A stretch of DNA of 64,000 nucleotides from a virus. The notes beneath the pieces are model-generated. The model was not told the DNA's origin and did no database searches. It worked only from the letters and a program-made list of their open reading frames with translations. The translations under genes and the position numbers were made by a program. The DNA is taken from positions 1 to 64,000 of IMG/VR virus record IMGVR_UViG_3300023174_000123. One strand, written 5' to 3'. Positions 24,906-33,327 of the stretch are shown here, piece after piece. The stretch's first letter is position 1; each line of letters starts with the position of its first letter.

Positions 24906-25639
24906 AATCGCTAAAAGACTATCTCGTAGAAAGTGAACAATGGATGAACACACCTGCTGCAGGTGACATCTTTGCGTTTGAACTTCCTGATGAAGTCTTG
25001 TGTGAGACCTACGTCATTGAAGTTGCTGATGATTGTATCCTACTAGATTCTACACCAGAGATCAACGCAGCCTTGGCCGAATGGGCCACTCTTGAAGACT
25101 CCGACGAAGGTGATTCAGGTGTGATCATGGAAACCATGGGCTACGGCACCTTGGTCGGCGAAGGCGCCATGAAAAAAGAAATGCACGCAGCCGCAGAAGA
25201 AATGAGCCTGGAAGATTTCAAAGACCGCTATGGTGACGAAGACTGGATTGAAGAATTTTGGCGAGTCAGTAACGGTGTGGATAAAGATATCGACGAAGAC
25301 CAAGATGCGGCTGTGGTAGCTGGCAAAGAGGCTGCTATTGATGCCGCACAACGCTTGGCCACCGACGAAGCCGAATATCAAGGCCGCAAAGTAGCCCTGG
25401 GCAAGCCCATGGCAGGTGATGTCAAAAAGTTTAAGGTGTATGTCAAAGATCCCAAGACAGGCAATGTAAAGAAAGTGAACTTTGGGCATGGTGGCACCAG
25501 CGCCAAACGTGCTGGCCAAAAGACAATGCGTATCAAAAAATCAAATCCTGCACGTAGAAAAAGTTTCCGGGCCCGTCACAACTGTGCCAACCCAGGCCCA
25601 AGAACAAAAGCACGCTATTGGTCGTGCCGTAAATGGTAA
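24902..25639 (+). CDS. Putative internal head protein with targeting start and conserved C-terminal module
   Basis: 245 residues. The start MKSLKDYLVE again fits the capsid-targeting pattern with cleavage after L-V-E (residue 10). The middle is acidic and helical (AMKKEMHAAAEEMSLEDFKD). The last 65 residues or so form a basic module, with FKVYVKDPKTGNVKKVNFG followed by ARRKSFRARHNCANPGPR and ending ARYWSCRKW. Its two Cys and many Arg/Lys suggest DNA or zinc binding. ATGA overlap with the previous gene. Confidence 0.7.
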   Translation: MKSLKDYLVESEQWMNTPAAGDIFAFELPDEVLCETYVIEVADDCILLDSTPEINAALAEWATLEDSDEGDSGVIMETMGYGTLVGEGAMKKEMHAAAEEMSLEDFKDRYGDEDWIEEFWRVSNGVDKDIDEDQDAAVVAGKEAAIDAAQRLATDEAEYQGRKVALGKPMAGDVKKFKVYVKDPKTGNVKKVNFGHGGTSAKRAGQKTMRIKKSNPARRKSFRARHNCANPGPRTKARYWSCRKW

Positions 25640-25654
25640 TCAAGGAAAACAAAA

Positions 25655-25948
25655 ATGGCCGCAAACGTATATACCACACTAGCTAACACAACTGTTTACA
25701 CAGACAAACTACAGATTGCCACGGCGGCTAATGCTGTGACATACCAAGTCTATGCAACCGCATTGGGTTCAGCCGCAGCCGTGGGCAACTTATATTCTAC
25801 ACCAATCACCATTCCGCCCAACACAGTGTTTGAAGTATATTCAGGAGCTGGCAACAAAGTCACTGTCACCGGAACACCATTTACAGCCCTGGAATTAGGA
25901 ACCCAAAGTTCTGCTCAATATAGCGTTTTTAATTCCGCAGGACAATAA
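25655..25948 (+). CDS. Small beta-rich protein, possible decoration protein
   Basis: 97 residues, almost entirely alternating small polar and hydrophobic residues (YQVYATALGSAAAVGNLYST, NTVFEVYSGAGNKVTVTG), as in a compact beta-sandwich or barrel. No Cys, few charges. AAGGAAA precedes the ATG. It is embedded in the head-protein cluster, so a minor capsid or head decoration protein is plausible. I recognise no family. Confidence 0.68.
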   Translation: MAANVYTTLANTTVYTDKLQIATAANAVTYQVYATALGSAAAVGNLYSTPITIPPNTVFEVYSGAGNKVTVTGTPFTALELGTQSSAQYSVFNSAGQ

Positions 25949-25950
25949 CA

Positions 25951-26331
25951 GTGCGTGCCCGAGAATTTGTCTCCGAAGCCAAACGGGGAGGAGCCCGATC
26001 TGCACCTGCTCACGAATTTGAACAAGCTCATCCTGGCCTAGTCATGCCCGGCGGCAAAGGTGATGTGTATTGGGGCCGCTACTATGATCACTATCGTGTT
26101 AGCAGTTTGGCTGGCATGGATCCAGCGGACATTGACAAAATAGATGAAATTAATTTTTGGGGCAACTTGCCTGTGTTTAGTGCCTACACTGAATATGATC
26201 GCCGCAAACTCAAAGCGATCATGAAAAAACTTAAAATGAATCCCACAGATGCCATTGGCGACGGCAGTTATGAAACCACAGGCACCAACAAGACCAGTCC
26301 TGTCAAGGCCTTTCGAGGCTACACTCGCTAA
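25951..26331 (+). CDS. MRAREF-family putative packaged protein A
   Basis: 126 residues from a GTG start with AGGA 8 bases upstream. It begins MRAREFVSE, whose V-S-E (7-9) fits prohead protease cleavage. It ends NKTSPVKAFRGYTR, a tail shared in form by the proteins at 27207 and 27602. The middle is different in each member, here with YWGRYYDHYRVSSLAGM and a basic helix RRKLKAIMKKLKM. The design (common ends, variable core) suggests cargo proteins sharing targeting signals. Its stop is directly followed by the ATG of the Ntn-hydrolase gene. Confidence 0.68.
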   Translation: MRAREFVSEAKRGGARSAPAHEFEQAHPGLVMPGGKGDVYWGRYYDHYRVSSLAGMDPADIDKIDEINFWGNLPVFSAYTEYDRRKLKAIMKKLKMNPTDAIGDGSYETTGTNKTSPVKAFRGYTR

Positions 26332-27210
26332 ATGTGCGTGATCGTTGCCAAATGGTTTGACGGCACGGGCTGGGCCGGTGCCAAGAACCGTGACAGAACC
26401 TACACACCTGAATTAGATTTCATTGAAAGCAAAGCTGGCAATGTTGATCGCATGATGATGCATGATCTTGTCACTGGCTATAAAGAAGGTATCAACAGCC
26501 AGGGTGTCAGCATATTGAACACCAGCCTGGACGTTGGCAACGACGAAACCGAAGTAGAAAGCGGCCGAGTCAAGTCCAGTCCCGACGGGCGGATCATAGC
26601 CGAAGCCTTGTCTTTACCCACGGCCGAACAAGCCGCTGGTTTGTTGATAAAGAATCAATTGTGTGGTTGTACCATGGTGTTTGATCAAGACGACATGATC
26701 TTGATCGAAGCTTCAAACTGGGATGGTAAAAGGCCCTATAGATTCCGGGCACGAAGGATACCTAAAACACAAACAGTGGCCAGGACCAATCACGGCATCT
26801 GGATGCCCACAGCTGGCATGCAACGTGACAAACGAGATAAACAAAAAACGCTAGATCGCATCAGCAGTGAAAGCCGTTTATTGCTGGCTGAGGAAGTGGT
26901 AAAACAAGCACAACGACCCGAAGATCTAGTGGATGGCATGTGCCGTGTCTACATCAATGACCCGCAACTAAATATACTTAGGACCAGCACAGATGGGCGT
27001 AAAATGCGCACAACCAGCCAACAACTGTGTGTGCCAAAAGAACGAACCTTGTATTGTCGTCCTGTGAGTAGTCACATGAAGTTTGATTTTTGGAGCCTGA
27101 ATCGCCCTACTACAGATGTGTGGGTTGAGCTAATGAGCAACAGAGAATTATGGCAGAATGTCAAAGGTGATCCACCTTTTGGCAGTATGCAGTTAAAGGA
27201 CATGGAATGA
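26332..27210 (+). CDS. Ntn-hydrolase-superfamily protein
   Basis: 292 residues beginning Met-Cys. Removal of Met exposes Cys2, the N-terminal nucleophile of Ntn-hydrolases (C45, C69, choloylglycine hydrolase and NRDE/TANGO2 groups). AKNRDR (residues 18-22 hold K-N-R-D-R) matches the Arg/Asp that bind the nucleophile, and VARTNHG is the TNH motif of C45/C69-type enzymes. These hydrolyse linear amide bonds in peptides, acyl-amines or bile-salt-like molecules. It lies between two MRAREF proteins and overlaps the second by ATGA, so it is co-expressed with predicted head cargo. Substrate unknown; N-acyl homoserine lactones, cell-wall amides or peptides are possible. Confidence 0.75.
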   Translation: MCVIVAKWFDGTGWAGAKNRDRTYTPELDFIESKAGNVDRMMMHDLVTGYKEGINSQGVSILNTSLDVGNDETEVESGRVKSSPDGRIIAEALSLPTAEQAAGLLIKNQLCGCTMVFDQDDMILIEASNWDGKRPYRFRARRIPKTQTVARTNHGIWMPTAGMQRDKRDKQKTLDRISSESRLLLAEEVVKQAQRPEDLVDGMCRVYINDPQLNILRTSTDGRKMRTTSQQLCVPKERTLYCRPVSSHMKFDFWSLNRPTTDVWVELMSNRELWQNVKGDPPFGSMQLKDME

Positions 27211-27605
27211 GAGCAAGAGAATTTGTAGCTGAACAACGCTATGGCGCCGCCAAGGATGTACCGGCCAGCGGAAAAAAACTACCTAAATCTCATCGCAGTG
27301 CTATCAAAGGCGCAATCAGCATGCCTGACATCAGCCAGACCAAACAAGGCGGCAGTCCTTACACACAGTGGCGATTTGGCATAGCCATGGCCGGTGCACC
27401 TGATTATCCTACACCACCTGCAGGTGCCTTTGCCGGCGATCCGCTGTTGGCCACCTATTCGGATGCCGACTTGAAAATCATCAACGCAGCTGCCAAATCA
27501 GTGGGAGCTGGTGAAGTCAAGAAGCTCACAGACAATCGCAGCACCGAAGCAGACTGGGTCAACAAGACTAGCCCTGTGACAGGATTTGGGGGATACGGCC
27601 GATGA
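27207..27605 (+). CDS. MRAREF-family putative packaged protein B
   Basis: 132 residues. It begins MRAREFVAE, with a predicted prohead cleavage after V-A-E (7-9), and ends WVNKTSPVTGFGGYGR. The core is basic near the N-terminus (SGKKLPKSHRSAIKGAI) and then has YTQWRFGIAMAGAPDYPTPP, similar to YRNYRFGVAMARA in the next protein, so B and C share part of their core. ATGA overlaps at both ends couple it to its neighbours. Confidence 0.7.
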   Translation: MRAREFVAEQRYGAAKDVPASGKKLPKSHRSAIKGAISMPDISQTKQGGSPYTQWRFGIAMAGAPDYPTPPAGAFAGDPLLATYSDADLKIINAAAKSVGAGEVKKLTDNRSTEADWVNKTSPVTGFGGYGR

Positions 27606-27994
27606 GAGCCCGAGAGTTCATCCGTGAACAACGAGAGCTTCCGCCCGAGATCTCGGAACCTTTGCGGTATACATACATACTGCCTGGACTCAGTGCCGCA
27701 GATCCTTACAGAAACTACAGATTTGGTGTGGCCATGGCCCGTGCTAGAAGTGACCGCGGCAAAGATCAAGATCAAGTAGATCACTTTATGCCGCCCTGGG
27801 AAGCAGAAACAGCCTTTGGCGAACATGGTGTGATATCGGGTTTTGATGCCAATGTGGATCCAGTGATCGACATGGCGCTAAAAATGACCAAGACACCCGG
27901 GGGCAAAAAGCTGGTCAGCTCGGCTGCTAGTGAAGAACCCGCCAGCACGGATAAAGTCAGTCCCATCAAACCTTTCCGAGGATATCCTAGATAA
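27602..27994 (+). CDS. MRAREF-family putative packaged protein C
   Basis: 130 residues. It begins MRAREFIRE (I-R-E at 7-9) and ends TDKVSPIKPFRGYPR. The core includes YRNYRFGVAMARARSDRG, shared in form with protein B, and an acidic stretch. It starts by ATGA overlap and ends by TAATG overlap. The conserved ends with variable cores match the other two members. Function unknown; delivery into the new host with DNA is inferred from the N-terminus only. Confidence 0.7.
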   Translation: MRAREFIREQRELPPEISEPLRYTYILPGLSAADPYRNYRFGVAMARARSDRGKDQDQVDHFMPPWEAETAFGEHGVISGFDANVDPVIDMALKMTKTPGGKKLVSSAASEEPASTDKVSPIKPFRGYPR

Positions 27995-28293
27995 TGGCCA
28001 ATCCGCCACCGCCCTACGACGATCTCACGGGCATAAGCCGTACCGTGATGAAAGACAACGCCCAGGAAACAGTCACAAACTACAACGGCAACGCCAGACC
28101 CGCCGAAATGACCGTGAACATCAACACCAATGAAATCTACATTGGCAATGCCACTGGAGCACTCACAAAAATCATACAGGTCACCGGATCCAACACCTTT
28201 TTGGGCAATGTGCGTGTGGCAAATTCTACCGCTGGACTCAATCAGCTGTATTTTGATCCGGCCACAGGTGAAATAGTCTACTACCAGCCCTAA
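27994..28293 (+). CDS. Small fibre-domain protein
   Basis: 99 residues. PAEMTVNINTNEIYIGNATG is the fold signature found at the N-terminus of many phage fibres (compare GEITVDTTNGTLRVHD in the protein at 6406). The remainder is Asn/Thr/Gly-rich beta sequence ending in DPATGEIVYYQP. It may be a short fibre, a fibre adaptor or a head fibre. It closes the operon that began at 22382 and its stop lies directly before the next late promoter. Confidence 0.65.
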   Translation: MANPPPPYDDLTGISRTVMKDNAQETVTNYNGNARPAEMTVNINTNEIYIGNATGALTKIIQVTGSNTFLGNVRVANSTAGLNQLYFDPATGEIVYYQP

Positions 28294-28301
28294 GCTAAAT
28301 A
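28294..28301 (+). promoter_or_regulatory. Late promoter GCTAAATA
   Basis: It begins at the base after a TAA stop (28291-28293), 21 bases before the ATG at 28323. AAGGA (28308-28312) lies in the leader. Confidence 0.65.
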
Positions 28302-28322
28302 AGCATTAAGGAACCTACGGAA

Positions 28323-28730
28323 ATGAAAATTGCAGATATCTTAAGAACACTAGCAGCTAATTTGGAACATGCCCAGGGCGGCACACCCGATCCACGCATA
28401 CAGAATCCAGCTCAATTGATTGATGTAGTTGCTGTGGCAGACAACGATAAACCCAGCCCCAATGGGACTACGGATTCGGGCAACGACAAGGCACCAGAAA
28501 ACACATTCCTGCCACCACTACAACAAAAGCAAGAATTGTTGAAAAAAGCAGTAGGGGTGGAGAATGTGTATGATGATGGCGGGCCAGAACATCAACACGC
28601 TGAAGAAACGGCTGAACAAGATGACATGACAGATGAACGTGATGACATAGTGGATCGTATCCGGCAACTCAGCGGAGTGCCCACAGCCGCTGTGCAAGAA
28701 CTCAGCAACGACGAAGTATTTGACGACTAA
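28323..28730 (+). CDS. Acidic disordered protein, possible assembly factor
   Basis: 135 residues. It starts with a short helix (MKIADILRTLAANLEHA) loosely like the targeting starts upstream but without a clear hydrophobic-x-Glu site. The central FLPPLQQKQELLKKAVGV is a conserved-looking helix. The rest is Asp/Glu-rich and probably unfolded. It lies 10 bases before the giant fibre gene and could be a scaffold or fibre chaperone. No family recognised. Confidence 0.65.
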   Translation: MKIADILRTLAANLEHAQGGTPDPRIQNPAQLIDVVAVADNDKPSPNGTTDSGNDKAPENTFLPPLQQKQELLKKAVGVENVYDDGGPEHQHAEETAEQDDMTDERDDIVDRIRQLSGVPTAAVQELSNDEVFDD

Positions 28731-28740
28731 GGTGTAGTCT

Positions 28741-31700
28741 ATGAGCTACATCCAAAACTTATTCACCAGCCGAGACAACAACGCCCAGGGCAATACCTAT
28801 GTGGGCCAAGAAGGCCGCATCTGGTGGAATCCTGATACCAATGCATTTTACTACAGCGACGGCAACACAGCCGGTGGTATTCCTGTGGGTACTGGCGGCG
28901 GCGGTCCTGGTGTGCCTGGTGGTCCTACCAACTCAATACAATACAACGCAGGTGGTGGCAGCTTTGGTGGCTCAGCTAATCTAGTAGTTTCAGGAACTGG
29001 CCTAAGTGCTGTAGGTAACATCGCAGCGGCCTGGTTCATAGGAAATGTATCTGCCACGGGCAACATAGCTGGCGGCAACATCTTCAGCAACAACTATCTT
29101 TATGCCAATGGTCAGAGCATATTTGCCAACATCTCATTGACTGGCAATGTGAATCTGGGCAATCTGTATGTGTCAGACCAAACCATCTACGGCAAGAATC
29201 TCAATGCCAACATAGGTCTCAGCCCCGAGGGTGATGGCTGGGTCACGGTGCCCAAGATCGACATAGATGGCATGACCATTGCCAACACTGGCACTGCACT
29301 GCAATTTGATACCGACGCTGGCATTGACATCCAGTTTGGTCCTGGCACCGGCGGCAACATACTCACGGCCGGAACCATAAAACCCACTGGCAACAATACG
29401 GCTGGCCTGGGTGCCGCCGGCAGTCGCTACACTGATCTTTGGCTGGGATCGGGCAACATCAATCTCATTGACCAAACTCTAAACCAAAACCAACAGATCT
29501 ACGCCAATCAAGGCAACTTGATCATTGGCAATGCCACAGGTCTTTCATTTGGCAACTTCCTGTTCTATGGCAATGTCATGGCCTTGGCCAATGCCGCAGC
29601 CAACATTGAGATAGGCACTGCCAATGCCACGGGTTGGGTGCAGTTCAATCGTGCCATAGCGGTCAGCACTCAAGTGGGTCAAACAGCCTTTGCTGTGGAA
29701 CGCGATGGCACTGTAGAGATCAACGTGCCCGGTGGCATTCCGGGTAACACAGCTGGTGCTCTCAACATTGTAGCCACCGCCGACGGTGCCTATCAGAATG
29801 TGACCAACTCGGGTGGTGTCATACATGCCACCGGTCCTAACAACAGCATAGCACGTGTGACCATTGATGCCTTTGGCACCTCGGTAGCCAACAGTGTGTT
29901 TGGACAATTTATTGGACGTGCTGGACGAGGCACTGCCAATGTGCCAGTGGCCTTGCAAGCCAATGATGTCATGGCCAGATTTGGTGCCGCAGGCTGGATT
30001 GACAGCACCAACAAATTCGCTCCTCAAGGACTGCCCACACCCACGGCCATTGAAATGGTAGCTGCTGAAGCGCTTACAGCCAATACCTTGGGCAGCAAAA
30101 TCAACATTTATGTCACACCCATTGGATCCAATGTTCGCACCTTGGCTACCACTGTCAATGGCAACGGCATCAACTTCCCCAACACAGGTGCTGGGGGCAC
30201 AGGCAATCTTGGCATAACCTTCCAGGACGGCTCGTTCCAGAACACGGCCTATTCACCAAGCAATTCGGTCAGCAGTCTCACAGCCGGTGCCGGCATCAAC
30301 TTGTCCGGCAGCACCGGCAACATAACCATAACCAACACTGGTATCCTTGGCGTCAACGGCACACCTAATCGTGTGTTGGTGACCAGCAACGTGGCCGGTG
30401 TGGTCACTCTCAGCACACCACAGGATCTCAACACCACAGCCAATGTCACACTCTACAGCTTGACCGTGACCGACCTCAGCATCATTGGCAATGTCAGCAA
30501 TGTCATACCCAGCACCGTGGATGGACCAGTGGTCTATGTGGCCAACACAGCCACGGTCTACAACAACATCAACAATTCGGGTCTTGTTATCGGCAACATA
30601 GCCAACAATGTCAGTGCTGGGATCTTGTACAAGACCAGCTCCAACACCTGGAATTTTGATTATGGCAATGCCTGGGGTATCACAGCCAACACTGTGTATG
30701 GCAACACAGGCCAGTTCAATGACCTTTTGCATGTGGGCTTTGGCAATGCCACTATAGATTTCCCCAATGCCAGTCTACAGGCCGATTGCAACATTGACAG
30801 CTACAATCAGATCGTTATCCACAATCATTTCCAGGGAGCCAACGCCAGTTCAGACTTCGTGGCCGTGGCCAACAACGGCGATGACAGCAGTTACTACATA
30901 GACATGGGCATCAACAGCAATGTTTACAACAATGCAGATTATGCCGTCACTGGACCCAATGATGGATATCTGTATGTGAATGGCGGCAACTTGATCATTG
31001 GCACTCAGACTGCCAACAAGACCATAAGATTCTTCACTGGTGGAACCAATACAGCCACCAATGTGCGTGGTACACTGAGTGATTCAGGACTCAGCATGGT
31101 GGGCAATGTGTCGGCCAACAACTTTGCAGGCAACACAGTGTCAGTGACCACAGTGTCGGCCACCACAGTCACCGGCACTACCGTATCAGCCACAGGCGTG
31201 GTCACAGCACCCAGCATCACCGGCGGAATAGTTTCTACCACAGGCACCATCACTGGCGGCAACTTGAGAACTGGCGGCAGCATATCTGCCACTGGCAATG
31301 TTACGGCTGGTAATTTGATCACGGCAACCACGGTCATAGACGGTGGGGTCAGTACCACAGGCACAGTCACAGCGGCCAACATCAGCGGAGCCAACATCAC
31401 GGCCTCTGGCACTGTCAGTGCCATTGGCAATATTAGCACGCCCAATTTGAATGCGTCTATTGCTATTGTGTCAACCCTGCTCAGCATCACCGGCAACATC
31501 GACGGTGGCAACCTACGCACTTCAGGCATAATTTCAACCACGGGCAATGCCACATTTGGCAATGTGCAGACCACAGGACGTGTCAGCGTCACTGGCAACA
31601 TTGACGGCGGAAATGTTCGTACCGCAGGTTTGGTCACTGCCACCGGCAACATCAGCACCGCAGGTTATTTCTTGGGTGACGGTGGCCTGCTCAGCAACAT

Positions 31701-32409
31701 CACAGCCTCAACAGGAACCAAGATTGTAAACGGCACCAGCTGGGCCAACATAGCCGCATCAGGTGGCAACCTGGTCATGGCCATAGCCGGCAACACAATA
31801 GGAACCATCAGCGCAGGTGGAGCCAACATCACTGGTTACGCCAGTGTGTCAGGCAATGTCACAGGTGGAAACCTTGTGGGACAAAATCTCACCGCAGGTC
31901 GTGTGGCCATTGTGGGATCGGGCAAAGAAGTCAGCGACGATGCAGAATTTACCTACAACAGCTCAACCAATGTGCTCAGTGTGGCCGGCAACATAAATGC
32001 CACCAACTTTATTGGCAACCTCATTTCGGCCACCAACGTCAGCAACGTGGGCAATTTGTATGTGCAAGGCAATATACAGTATAACCTGAACATTGATGAC
32101 GGCGGCAATGTCACACAGCTCACAAACAAATCTACCGCAGTGACCTGCAACGGTAGGACTGGTCGCATCACCACCAGCGGTGCGGCCTTGGCCGGGGGCA
32201 CCGAAGTTACATTTGTGGTCAACAATACCTATGTTCAGCAGTACGACTTGATCATACTCAACATCAAAGATCCTGTGCGGGCCAACACCTATCTGGCCAC
32301 AGTGGCCGGAGTGGGCACAAACAGTTTCAACATTATGATTACCAATTTAGACAACAACAGTCACAGCGATGCCATCGTCTTGAGTTTTGCTGTGATACAG
32401 GTCCGATAG
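28741..32409 (+). CDS. Giant fibre-like protein 4
   Basis: 1,222 residues. The N-terminus (NTYVGQEGRIWWNPDTNAFY) holds a fibre-entry domain followed by a glycine linker. The bulk is Asn/Thr/Gly/Ala repeat sequence such as VTATGNISTAGYFLGDG and SVTGNIDGGNVRTAG, like the fibres at the left end but without the 21-residue unit. The C-terminus is non-repetitive with GRTGRITTSGAALAGGTEVT and several hydrophobic strands, and lacks the chaperone-like module of fibres 1 and 3. It is 20 kb from the other fibres. Probably a virion fibre or whisker; particle location unknown. Confidence 0.78.
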   Translation: MSYIQNLFTSRDNNAQGNTYVGQEGRIWWNPDTNAFYYSDGNTAGGIPVGTGGGGPGVPGGPTNSIQYNAGGGSFGGSANLVVSGTGLSAVGNIAAAWFIGNVSATGNIAGGNIFSNNYLYANGQSIFANISLTGNVNLGNLYVSDQTIYGKNLNANIGLSPEGDGWVTVPKIDIDGMTIANTGTALQFDTDAGIDIQFGPGTGGNILTAGTIKPTGNNTAGLGAAGSRYTDLWLGSGNINLIDQTLNQNQQIYANQGNLIIGNATGLSFGNFLFYGNVMALANAAANIEIGTANATGWVQFNRAIAVSTQVGQTAFAVERDGTVEINVPGGIPGNTAGALNIVATADGAYQNVTNSGGVIHATGPNNSIARVTIDAFGTSVANSVFGQFIGRAGRGTANVPVALQANDVMARFGAAGWIDSTNKFAPQGLPTPTAIEMVAAEALTANTLGSKINIYVTPIGSNVRTLATTVNGNGINFPNTGAGGTGNLGITFQDGSFQNTAYSPSNSVSSLTAGAGINLSGSTGNITITNTGILGVNGTPNRVLVTSNVAGVVTLSTPQDLNTTANVTLYSLTVTDLSIIGNVSNVIPSTVDGPVVYVANTATVYNNINNSGLVIGNIANNVSAGILYKTSSNTWNFDYGNAWGITANTVYGNTGQFNDLLHVGFGNATIDFPNASLQADCNIDSYNQIVIHNHFQGANASSDFVAVANNGDDSSYYIDMGINSNVYNNADYAVTGPNDGYLYVNGGNLIIGTQTANKTIRFFTGGTNTATNVRGTLSDSGLSMVGNVSANNFAGNTVSVTTVSATTVTGTTVSATGVVTAPSITGGIVSTTGTITGGNLRTGGSISATGNVTAGNLITATTVIDGGVSTTGTVTAANISGANITASGTVSAIGNISTPNLNASIAIVSTLLSITGNIDGGNLRTSGIISTTGNATFGNVQTTGRVSVTGNIDGGNVRTAGLVTATGNISTAGYFLGDGGLLSNITASTGTKIVNGTSWANIAASGGNLVMAIAGNTIGTISAGGANITGYASVSGNVTGGNLVGQNLTAGRVAIVGSGKEVSDDAEFTYNSSTNVLSVAGNINATNFIGNLISATNVSNVGNLYVQGNIQYNLNIDDGGNVTQLTNKSTAVTCNGRTGRITTSGAALAGGTEVTFVVNNTYVQQYDLIILNIKDPVRANTYLATVAGVGTNSFNIMITNLDNNSHSDAIVLSFAVIQVR

Positions 32410-32419
32410 GAACGAAAAA

Positions 32420-33133
32420 ATGAAACGACTACTATTCATCGCATTGTTTGCCCCTGTCCTGACTTGGGCACAGATAGCACAACAATGCCCGCAGTTCCTG
32501 CCCAATGGTCCTGTGTCCTATCAAGCACAGCCAGGCGATCAAGAACTCTGCAAAACCAACTATGCTGTTATCCATCGTTGCAACGCCAAGGCTCCTGTGG
32601 CTGTGTTTGAACACCTGACCGCAACAGGCATGAACGGCCCTGCCAAACGCAGAGACGATTTCCGACCAGATCCTGCTGTGGTCGAGCAATGCCGTGCCAG
32701 CCTAGCAGACTATGCCACAGTGGGTCGAACACACGATCGCGGACACATGAGTCCGGCAGCTAACAACAGCCAGAGCGACGCCATCATGAGTGAAAGTTTC
32801 TTTCTTTCAAACATGCTGGCACAGGTGGCCAACAACAATCGTGGCGCCTGGCGCTTGTTGGAAGTGGCTGTGCGCCAGTGGGCCAGCCAACCTGGCACAG
32901 ATTTCTATGTGATTTCGGGTGGCATATTTGATCCAGGACATCTGGTCACAGGCAACGGCTTGGGAATACCTACCCGGCTTTACAAGATTGTGGTTGAACG
33001 CAACAGCCGCCAGGTTCAGGCCTACTTGTTTCCTAACGCACCTATAAGTCCAGCCACGTCTTGGCCACAATATCAGACCACCATGACCGAAATCGAGCGT
33101 GCCACAGGTATAAGGTTCAATCTAGGACAATGA
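32420..33133 (+). CDS. Secreted DNA/RNA non-specific endonuclease
   Basis: 237 residues. A signal peptide occupies residues 1-17 (MKRLLFIALFAPVLTWA, cleavage before Gln). The nuclease signature DRGHM (106-110, catalytic His109) and SFFLSNMLAQ, with the metal-binding Asn131, identify the beta-beta-alpha-metal Serratia/NucA family. Four Cys before the active site could form disulphides, which fits the periplasm. AGGAACG precedes the ATG. Export implies action on periplasmic or extracellular DNA: degradation of incoming competing phage DNA, of host DNA after lysis, or of matrix DNA. Which one is not shown. It overlaps the next gene by ATGA. Confidence 0.9.
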   Translation: MKRLLFIALFAPVLTWAQIAQQCPQFLPNGPVSYQAQPGDQELCKTNYAVIHRCNAKAPVAVFEHLTATGMNGPAKRRDDFRPDPAVVEQCRASLADYATVGRTHDRGHMSPAANNSQSDAIMSESFFLSNMLAQVANNNRGAWRLLEVAVRQWASQPGTDFYVISGGIFDPGHLVTGNGLGIPTRLYKIVVERNSRQVQAYLFPNAPISPATSWPQYQTTMTEIERATGIRFNLGQ

Positions 33134-33324
33134 GATTCTCAGAGTTTGGCAGGAGTGTATATCCCAAGTCCAAGTTAAAACCTCTTGCGGGCAGTAATAT
33201 ATCAAAAACAGGCACACATGTGGCCCGTTTCCAACGCAACAAAAACATCCAACCCGGCACCGAACCTTGGTTCAAATTATGGTTTGCCAAACCTGGCCTC
33301 ACCGGCGAAAATCCCTATAAGTAG
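33130..33324 (+). CDS. Small protein with WFxLWFAxPxLTGENP motif
   Basis: 64 residues. The ATG at 33130 is chosen because it forms an ATGA overlap with the nuclease stop. It starts MRFSEFGRSVYP, basic throughout, and ends with GTEPWFKLWFAKPGLTGENP, an aromatic-rich motif I associate with small phage proteins but cannot assign. It may be packaged or bind nucleic acid; no direct evidence. Confidence 0.6.
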   Translation: MRFSEFGRSVYPKSKLKPLAGSNISKTGTHVARFQRNKNIQPGTEPWFKLWFAKPGLTGENPYK

Positions 33325-33327
33325 TTG

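Noticed and set aside
26968-26974. CTAAATA inside the Ntn-hydrolase gene
   Set aside because: It is not near a start codon. Such 7-mers are expected by chance in 64 kb, so I called late promoters only next to gene starts.
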